Assembly (NCBI RefSeq): GCF_003096015.2 | Contig: NZ_CP029185.2 | Span: forward strand, 3,725,001 to 3,789,000 | Length of the DNA: 64,000 bases | Source of the DNA: Limnobaculum parvum | GTDB taxonomy: Bacteria; Pseudomonadota; Gammaproteobacteria; Enterobacterales; Enterobacteriaceae | Direction: 5' to 3' | Part shown: positions 54,399 to 62,800 of the stretch, piece by piece | Layout of the letters: every line of letters starts with the position of its first letter | How positions within the stretch are numbered: position 1 is the stretch's first letter | Made by a program: the position numbers and the translations under genes | The notes under the pieces: generated by a model | What the model was told of the DNA's origin: nothing | Databases searched by the model: none | Seen by the model: only the letters and a program-made list of their open reading frames with translations

Positions 54399-55733
54399 AT
54401 GAACAAACCAGTTTCTGGACCTGCTAACGGGCAAGGATTACTAGAGCGCATATTTCAGTTAAATCAACATGGAACGACCATAAGAACTGAGATTGTAGCT
54501 GGCTTTACCACCTTTTTAACCATGGTTTATATCGTTTTTGTTAACCCTCAAATTTTAGGGGTTGCAGGAATGGATACTGAAGCGGTTTTTGTTACTACCT
54601 GCTTGGTTGCCGCATTTGGTAGCATTTTTATGGGCGTTTTAGCCAATTTACCGGTTGCGCTGGCTCCGGCTATGGGGTTAAACGCTTTTTTTGCTTTTGT
54701 GGTCGTCGGAGCAATGGGCCATTCATGGCAAGTGGCAATGGGTGCCATTTTCTGGGGTTCTTTTGGTTTTCTGTTGCTGACATTATTTCGTGTTCGTTAC
54801 TGGATGATTTCCAGTATTCCGGTTAGCCTGCGGGTTGGTATTACCAGCGGTATAGGTCTGTTCATTGGTATGATGGGGCTAAAAAATGCCGGTATTATCG
54901 TACCGAATCCAGATACGCTGGTGGCGGTTGGTAACCTGACCTCTCTGAATGTTGCATTAGGTATTTTAGGTTTCTTTATTATTGCCGTACTGGCGGCAAA
55001 AAATATTCATGCAGCTGTGCTGATCTCTATTGTAGTTACTACGGGTATTGGCTTGCTGGTGGGGGATGTAACCTATCAGGGTATATTCTCTGCGCCACCG
55101 AGCATTGCCAGCATTGTTGGTCAGGTGGATGTAAAAGGGGCGTTAGATATCGGTTTAGCCGGAATTATCTTCTCTTTTATGCTGATTAACCTATTTGACT
55201 CTTCCGGTACACTTATTGCGGTAACCGACAAAGCAGGACTAGCCGATGAAAGCGGTAAGTTTCCACGGATGAAGCAGGCACTAATGGTTGATAGTATTAC
55301 TTCTACTGCCGGTGCTTATTTAGGGACTTCGTCTATTTCAACCTACATTGAAAGTTCTTCCGGGGTTTCTGTCGGTGGCAGAACCGGGCTGACGGCAGTT
55401 GTGGTTGGTCTGTTATTCCTGTTAGTTATTTTCCTGTCGCCATTGGCGAAGATGGTTCAGCCTTATGCGGTTGCTGGTGCGCTGATTTATGTAGGGGTTT
55501 TGATGACCTCTAGCCTGTCTCGCGTGAAGTGGAATGATTTAACGGAAGCAACGCCAGCGTTTATCACTGCGGTAATGATGCCGTTTACTTTCTCCATTAC
55601 CGAAGGGATTGCATTAGGTTTTATCTCTTACTGTGTGATGAAAGCAGGCGTAGGTCGCTGGAGAGAGATCAGCCCTTGCGTACTGATTGTTGCTTTACTG
55701 TTTTTGATTAAAATTATTTTTGTCGATCATTAA
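54399..55733 (+). CDS. adeP: Adenine permease (NCS2 / AzgA-like)
   Basis: 444-aa inner-membrane proton-coupled adenine transporter with about 13 hydrophobic segments. Family segments GFTTFLTMVYIVFVNPQILG, then ALAPAMGLNAFFAFVVVGAM and LFDSSGTLIAVTDKAG (substrate region) are intact, and STYIESSSGVSVGGRTGLTA is typical. Close to E. coli YieG/AdeP; the sister AdeQ is also possible. Start has no strong ribosome site (CCGGATATCAAA). Neighbour of yieH as in E. coli. Confidence 0.92.
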   Translation: MNKPVSGPANGQGLLERIFQLNQHGTTIRTEIVAGFTTFLTMVYIVFVNPQILGVAGMDTEAVFVTTCLVAAFGSIFMGVLANLPVALAPAMGLNAFFAFVVVGAMGHSWQVAMGAIFWGSFGFLLLTLFRVRYWMISSIPVSLRVGITSGIGLFIGMMGLKNAGIIVPNPDTLVAVGNLTSLNVALGILGFFIIAVLAAKNIHAAVLISIVVTTGIGLLVGDVTYQGIFSAPPSIASIVGQVDVKGALDIGLAGIIFSFMLINLFDSSGTLIAVTDKAGLADESGKFPRMKQALMVDSITSTAGAYLGTSSISTYIESSSGVSVGGRTGLTAVVVGLLFLLVIFLSPLAKMVQPYAVAGALIYVGVLMTSSLSRVKWNDLTEATPAFITAVMMPFTFSITEGIALGFISYCVMKAGVGRWREISPCVLIVALLFLIKIIFVDH

Positions 55734-55745
55734 TCTGATGAAAAT

Positions 55746-55774
55746 AAAACCGGCCTGAATTTCAGGCCGGTTTT
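55746..55774. terminator. Bidirectional terminator between adeP and ompA-like gene
   Basis: Perfect 13-bp stem AAAACCGGCCTGA against TCAGGCCGGTTTT, three-base loop, in the 63-nt gap between convergent genes. Both arms provide A/T runs. Confidence 0.92.
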
Positions 55775-55796
55775 ATTGCTAGGGTGTTAACGGATA

Positions 55797-56780
55797 TTAT
55801 TCCGCACTATCATTCGTTTGAATCAAAGCATCTACACGACGGTTTGCACGGTTACAGTAGTTGCGTTCCTGATTTTGTAAGCTATCACAATTTACCGTTG
55901 GGTTATTGGCACCCTCACCGCTGGTAAACAGCATTGACGCTGGTACACCATAGGAAATCAGCATTTTCTTCACGGTTTCTGCGCGTTGAACCGATAGTTT
56001 CTGGTTAAATTCCGGCGTACCTATTGGGTCTGCGTGACCAACAATATCAACTCGTTGAATTTGAGGCAGGCTATTAATGTGTTTTGCCATATTTTTCACG
56101 ATATCTACACCACCGGCTTCGATATCCGACACTTTATTACCGGCAAAGTTGAACAGTACGTTGCCTAACTGAGACATACCGCCTACATATTCACAGGGTT
56201 TGACTGCCGAAGCTCGGTTAATCGTCGCGCTGCTTTTATAACCAAATAGTTGGTTTTCTGCCGTGATACGGCTGACAGACACTGGTGTTCCGTTATCTTT
56301 ATCTGAATTCGTTTCAACAAAGTAGGTTTTTCCACCGTTAAGTTGAGCGATAGTTTTTGGTGCTTCTTTCCCCGTATAGTGAGGTGCATCATTCTGATAA
56401 GCTTCAATAATGTGCTTACCAGGTAGCAGACAGAATACGCTAAATTGACCTTCTCTCAATGCACCTTGAAATTCCCGATCCACATAAATATCCGCCACGC
56501 CAATGGTGTTACTGCTGGATTTTTTCGGGTTATAAAACACGACCTGAGACAGTGAATTACCAATCTTTCCAACAGGCAGATACTGCAAACCGGTATGCTT
56601 CATAATGACAGCGGGTCCTGGTGTTGATGCGACAGGGCCTGCTGATGACTCTACAGAATCAAACATCATGGAGTCATTATCAACTGCCGGGTTGGCCATA
56701 GCGTTAAAAGTTAATAACGCGGAAATTAAACCGATTGCTGATTTACGGCACCATGTTGAACGTTTATTTACTTGTGACAT
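55797..56780 (-). CDS. OmpA-family peptidoglycan-binding protein
   Basis: 327-aa exported protein. Signal peptide about residues 1-29 (ends TFNAMA). Residues about 60-190 form a beta-rich domain of the DUF2846/PEGA kind (VADIYVDREFQGALREGQFS, then LLPGKHIIEAY). The C terminus (about 205-318) is an OmpA domain: VDIVGHADPIGTPEFNQKLSVQRAETVKKML, with the peptidoglycan-binding D and R residues. Start 56780 has AAGGA seven bases upstream. It lies 102 nt downstream of the giant adhesin gene on the same strand; such OmpA proteins often accompany type I-secreted adhesins and may anchor the secretion machinery. That link is inference. Confidence 0.82.
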   Translation of the reverse strand: MSQVNKRSTWCRKSAIGLISALLTFNAMANPAVDNDSMMFDSVESSAGPVASTPGPAVIMKHTGLQYLPVGKIGNSLSQVVFYNPKKSSSNTIGVADIYVDREFQGALREGQFSVFCLLPGKHIIEAYQNDAPHYTGKEAPKTIAQLNGGKTYFVETNSDKDNGTPVSVSRITAENQLFGYKSSATINRASAVKPCEYVGGMSQLGNVLFNFAGNKVSDIEAGGVDIVKNMAKHINSLPQIQRVDIVGHADPIGTPEFNQKLSVQRAETVKKMLISYGVPASMLFTSGEGANNPTVNCDSLQNQERNYCNRANRRVDALIQTNDSAE

Positions 56781-56843
56781 TTTATTTTCCTTAAACATAA
56801 CTATTTCTGAATGATTTACTTACTGAAGATTAGGCAATATTTT

Positions 56844-56875
56844 CTAAAGTGACCGTCATTTGACGGTCACTTTAG
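56844..56875. terminator. Long perfect hairpin between adhesin and OmpA-like gene
   Basis: 15-bp perfect stem CTAAAGTGACCGTCA against TGACGGTCACTTTAG around TT, seven bases past the adhesin stop. On the minus strand it is followed by AAAATATT, not T; the T run is on the plus strand. It may lower expression of the downstream gene or protect the long adhesin message. Confidence 0.65.
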
Positions 56876-56882
56876 TTTTTAA

Positions 56883-59800
56883 TTACATGATGATTGGACT
56901 AACAGTATCTTCGACCAGTACTTCAATACCTGAGGTACTCATGGTCCAGACGTTGTAGTTATTACCGCCATGTTGGTAATTGCTTTGCGACATGGTCCAT
57001 TGGCCGTCACCGCTCTCTAACTGCAGGGTGCTGCCTTCTTCACCATTAACGATAATCGCTTTATCACCATTGTGGATTGCCAGTTCTTCTGAACCCAAAC
57101 GCAGAACATCATCCAGAGAAACAGTCATGGTGTTATGACCATCACCCATATCGAAGATCTCTACCGAGCTCAGGTTATCTTTCAGTGCACTCAGGTTTAA
57201 CAACAAGTCATGCCCTGCCAGAACCAGAGTATCAATACCTTCATCACCGGTGATAGTGGCGAAGTCAGTTGAGGCTATCTGGATAACATCGTTACCCGCT
57301 CCACCCATGACCTGATCGCCAGTACTAATGTTGTTAAAGGTATCGTTGCCCAGACCACCCATCAGAATGTCTGCATTATTGGTTCCAAATATCATGTCGT
57401 CACCGGCAGTAAACATCTGAGAGATAGACAGTAATGATTGCTGAGTTGTTGATAACAGTGAATGTGTACCTGAAGATCCACTGGTCAACGTATCATCACC
57501 CACTTCTATCTGGTTGTTAGACAACAGCGTCACCAGGTCCGTACTCACACCTTTCAGCGTTAACAGTTCTTCGAAGCCATACGCACCGCCTTTACCATCG
57601 CGGTCAATGCTGATGACGGTATCGCCACCGACCTGTTCTACTTTCAGATAATTCAGTATTCCCTGAGAGGCTGAGTCTAGCTTCATTACCCCTTCATCCA
57701 TAAAGCAGGATAACGGACCAGAGTAGTTCAACACGTCGCTCAGGTTAATCAGGTCGGCATTGTTATTGGTCAGCAGGTTACCCACGGTGAAGCCATATAC
57801 TGTGTCATGACCGTTACCGCCAGTGCTGTCACCGCCTTTACCTGCTTGTACTTTGTACATCAGCGTGTCATTACCGCCGTTTGTCAGGTGGAAGGTGTCA
57901 TCACCACCGCGGCCTTCAAACAGGTTGTTGGCTGCGTTATCTGTGAAGGTATCATTCTGTACAGTACCAATTAGACCTTCGATGCTGACCAGCGTGTCAT
58001 TACCTTCTCCAGTTGCAACACCAGTAGCCAGGTTGGCTGTGATAGCTGAAGCAGAACGGCTGTAGTCAACAATATCCATACCCTCAGTTTCGCTCCAGAC
58101 TTGCTGACCACTCACAACTCGGTTCCATCCGCCACCACCGGTGTAGGTATCGTCCCCGGCAGAACCGAAGAAGGTATCGTTATAACCAGTACCGATAATA
58201 CCGCCAGTTCCTGTGGTGTTGTTGATTGCATCAGAGCTTTCTGCTGTCAATACGTAGGCATCGTGAGATTTACCGGTAGTCAGACCACCCCAGTTCTCGT
58301 TAACCGTACCGTTGGTATAACCGCCAATACTGGATGTTGCGCCCACATGGTCAACGACTCCGTTGGTGATACGCAGCATCTGCACCGAGTACACTTCATT
58401 TGGATCTAATCCGAAGAAGCTCACCAGGCCCATACTGTTGCTAGAACCAGACGCCTGCGGGTTAATCAGCTGTGTTGCTACACATTCACCGGCAGAGTTA
58501 TACAACTTAACGGTGTTGCTGTAGAAAGTATTGATGCCGTTGCCGTCAACAATACGGATCTGCAGGCTGGTACCATCCGCGGCGATATTGGTGTTTTTCA
58601 CCAACAGCGTTGGCGCTGAGTTGGTGCTGGATACCACACTGGCATCGCTGCCGGAGCGATATAACACCAGGTCCATCGAGCCATCCCAATCGTAGTCCAG
58701 AGCCACTGCACCGGTAATATTGTCGAACTTGGTGGTACCCGTCAGGCTGACCGCGTTCGCACCCCAAGAATTGCTACCGGTGTTGGTATACAGCATCGGG
58801 CTACCGTTCACACCGGAACGCTGAACTTCGATAATGTCTGTCTTACCGTCATGGTTCCAGTCCACTGCCAGCGATGTACCGCCAACCTGACTGTCACCAA
58901 ACCACAGTGCTTGGGCATCTGTTGCCATCAACTTACCGGTACCATCGTTCAGATAGATACGGCTTTCATCACTGTTTGCACCGCCTTTAGTACCACGACT
59001 CAGGAACAGATCCAGCCAGCCATCACCATTATAGTCCGCATAGGTCATGGAGATGGACAGGTTACCGTAGTCATCCGCACCATCGTTGGCAAACACGTTG
59101 GAATAATAACCGACAGTACCGAAGTTGGTTTTTCCTGTACCGGTTAACTCGTTATACAGAATACCCAGACCGCGAGATGGGTTACCTGCGTTAGTTCCCG
59201 CACCGTTGTAGTCAACATGAGCGGTAATATCTACCGTACCATTGTTGTCGATATCCACTGCGCCCACTTCATGCATGATACTCATTGCTGCTGGCAGTGC
59301 ACCGCCTGGGTGACCGTTAGCGAAACCGGATACTTTCTCGTAAGACAGCACACCCTGATCATTCTTCATGAATGAAATGGAGTCTGACTCGGAGTCCGCC
59401 AGCACGAAGTCCAAATAACCGTCACCTTCACGGTCATAGGCAATCACGCCGCCCAAGTGGTTCAATGTTCCTTGATCTACCGCCTTCGGTGAGAAAGAAC
59501 CATCAGCATTTTGCAGCCAGTAAGCAGTACGACCACCATTACCGTATGAGCTAACCTGTGACATGACATCGGTATAACCATCGCGGTTAATATCTGCAAA
59601 TACTGCCGAGTTAATGTAGCGGCTGTAAGAAGCATCATCCACGTTATAGCCAGCGCCGTTAGAGGTAGACGGTTGAGCCAGATAAGTAGAATCATAGGTT
59701 TCACGGTCAGTCGCGGTATACACACGACCGGCGTTAGCGGTAGTTGAACCGGAAGTACCACGTACGCTCTGGAAGAACGACCATGTACCGTCTTGGCTGA

Positions 59801-62800
59801 TGGTTACCGCCGCTGAGTTAAGGCCACGTCCATCAGAGTCAGTGGTTCCACCCCATGTTTGTGTAACCAGCAAGCTACCTTCACCGTCGGTAACCCCGAC
59901 GCTGGTGCTAGCACCCATACTTGAGTGGTTACCCGCTTCATCCCACACCATAAACGCCAGGTTATGTGCTCCAGCCGGCAGTGAGGTGGTCATCGTCCAG
60001 GTGCCATCTGCATTCGCTTTAGCAAAGCCCAGTACCTGATCCAGACCTTCCTGATAGCTACCGTTGCTGTTTTCATCGCTGACCAGTGCAACAATAGTAC
60101 CTGCCTCTACATTGCCGTATTGGCTGCTGTCGAAGGTGAATGAATCTTTGGTGCTAACCGTCTTGGCAATATCCGGGGCTGCGATAAGCGCATCCGGCAC
60201 TGTCAGGTCAATCACGACTTTGTAATTTTCGGCAAACGATGTGTTTTTACCTACGTTACCTGCGTTATCAATTACCTGTAGCTTGTAGTTGTACGTGGTG
60301 TCTACTGACACTTCAGGCAACTCGTAGCTCCAGTTATTGCCGCTCATAGTGAGAGTTACCCAGGTCGCGCCGTCATCCAGCGAAATCTGAAGTTTTTCAC
60401 CTGTTAACAGCGCTGCACTCAGAGTACCGCTGACGGTGACGTTATTATCACGCGTGACCATATCGGTATTGGTGACTGTTGCACTGTGACTGAAAATATC
60501 ACCACTCACCAAGCCATGACTGGTATCGGTAGAGATCTTCGCTGTTGTGTTCAGACCCTCCATATCACGGCCTTCCAGTGCGATGGTTAACGCATGGTTG
60601 TCTGTGTTACCAATGTTACCGGCAGTATCCACCACGCGGGCTTTGATGGTGTAATCTCCAGCGTCCAGTTCTGTACTTTGCAGGTCAACGGTCCAGCCGG
60701 TATCGGTTAGTGTTGTTGCTTTAGTCCAAGTTTTACCATCATCCAGAGAGATTTCTACCGTCTCGTCAGACAACAGGGCTTTATCCAGAGTACCGCTAAT
60801 CAACAACGTATTATCGTTGGTAATAAAGTCAGTACTTGAGCCACCGCGGTCATCAGAAATCTCGGTAATAGTGACTTTAGCGTCTGATACAAAGGTGTCC
60901 AAAATGATAGTGTATGGCTCGCTTGGTTCGGTGATGTTACCTACCGGGTCCATTTCTACAGCGGTGAATTTATTTTCACCCTGAGCCAGTGCCTCTGCTG
61001 GTTGCAGACTCCAGTTACCTTCTGCATCTACAGTGGTGCTACCAATCACGTGTTTATCGGTGCTGTCAGTGGTGTACACAATAATCGTGTCACCGGCAGT
61101 ACCTGTACCGCTAATGGTTGGACGCGTGTCGTCAGTAGAATCACCAGATTTAACGTTACCAGTGACGATACCGATTTGGTCATCTACGCCAGTGATAGCC
61201 AGTTTATTGGCATCTGGGGCAGTGAAGTCCATGGTCAGCACAAAGTCATCGGACGGCTGGCTGATGTTGCCCGCGGTATCGGTGGCGGTGACATGGAACG
61301 TATGTTTCCCTTCAGCCAAGGCTTCGGTGGTGAAGGTCCATTCGCCGTCATCGTTGGCGGTGGTGGTACCCAGCAGAGTCTCACCGTCATACACATTAAC
61401 CGTACTGTTCTTCTCCGCGGTCCCGTTCAGGGTTGGCGTAGCGTCATCGGTAGCGCTGTTATTGTTTAAGGTGCCCTTAATTTCCCCTTCGTTGTCTTCA
61501 GCGGATTCAATGGTTGGCTTAGTTGGCGCCACGGTATCCACTGAGAAACTGAAGGCGTCAGTTGGTTCTGTCACGTTACCGGCTTTATCGGTGGCCGTCG
61601 CGGTGATGCTGTGCGCACCTTCACTCAGGTCGGTGGCTGGCGTGAAGCTCCAGTTGCCTTCGGCATCCGTTGTGGTTGAACCCAACAGTGTGCTGCCGTC
61701 ATACACATTAATTGTGCTGTTAGCTTTACCTTCACCGATGATTTCCGGACGGGCATCGTCAGTAATGTCGTTAGCTTTCATTTCACCGGTGATATCGCCG
61801 ACGTTATCCACCAGTTTAGTGATGGTTACGGTGGCTACACTGGTATCAATAGTGATATTGACCACAGGTGTGGCTTCACCGGTATTGCCGGCGGCATCGG
61901 TCACGGTGGTGCTGAACTGATAGTCACCGTCTGCCAAGGTGTCTGGCGTGAATGACCAGCTGCCGTCAGCGCCCGCTTTAACGGAACCCAGAACGGTCTC
62001 GCCATTGTAGACAGTCACAATACCGTTGGCTTCTGCCAGACCGCTGAAGGTCGGGGTGTTGTCATCGGTGGTGTCGCCATCGTTCAGGGCGCCAGTAACG
62101 GCCCCAACGTTGTCGGTGATCGCCAGATCGGAGGCGGCAACCGGTGCGGTCAGGTCGATATCCAGCACAAAGTCGGCGGATTTATCGCTGACGTTGCCGG
62201 CAGCATCGGTAGCGGTCACGTGGAACGTATGCTCACCTTCAGCCAGTACGTCGGTGGTGAAGGTCCATTCGCCGTCGTCGTTGGCGGTGGTGGTACCCAG
62301 CAGAGTATCCCCTTCGTACACGCTGACAGTGCTGTTCTTCTCTGCGGTGCCGTTCAGGGTCGGCGTGGTGTCATCAGTGGCGCTGTTATTGTCTAACGTG
62401 CCCTTAATGTCGCCTTCGTTGTCTTCAGCCGATTCGATAGTCGGAGCGGTTGGGGCTACGGTATCTACGGTAAAGGCGAAGGCGTCAGTTGGTTCTGTCA
62501 CGTTACCGGCTTTATCGGTGGCCGTTGCGGTGATGCTGTGCGCACCTTCGCTCAGGTCAGTGGCTGGCGTGAAGCTCCAGTTGCCTTCGGCATCCGTTGT
62601 GGTTGAACCCAACAGCGTGCTGCCGTCATACACATTAATCGTGCTGTTAGCTTTACCTTCACCGATGATTTCCGGACGGGCATCGTCAGTAATGTCGTTA
62701 GCTTTCATTTCACCGGTGATATCGCCGACGTTGTCCACCAGTTTAGTGATGGTTACGGTGGCTACACTGGTATCAATAGTGATATTGACCACAGGAGTGG

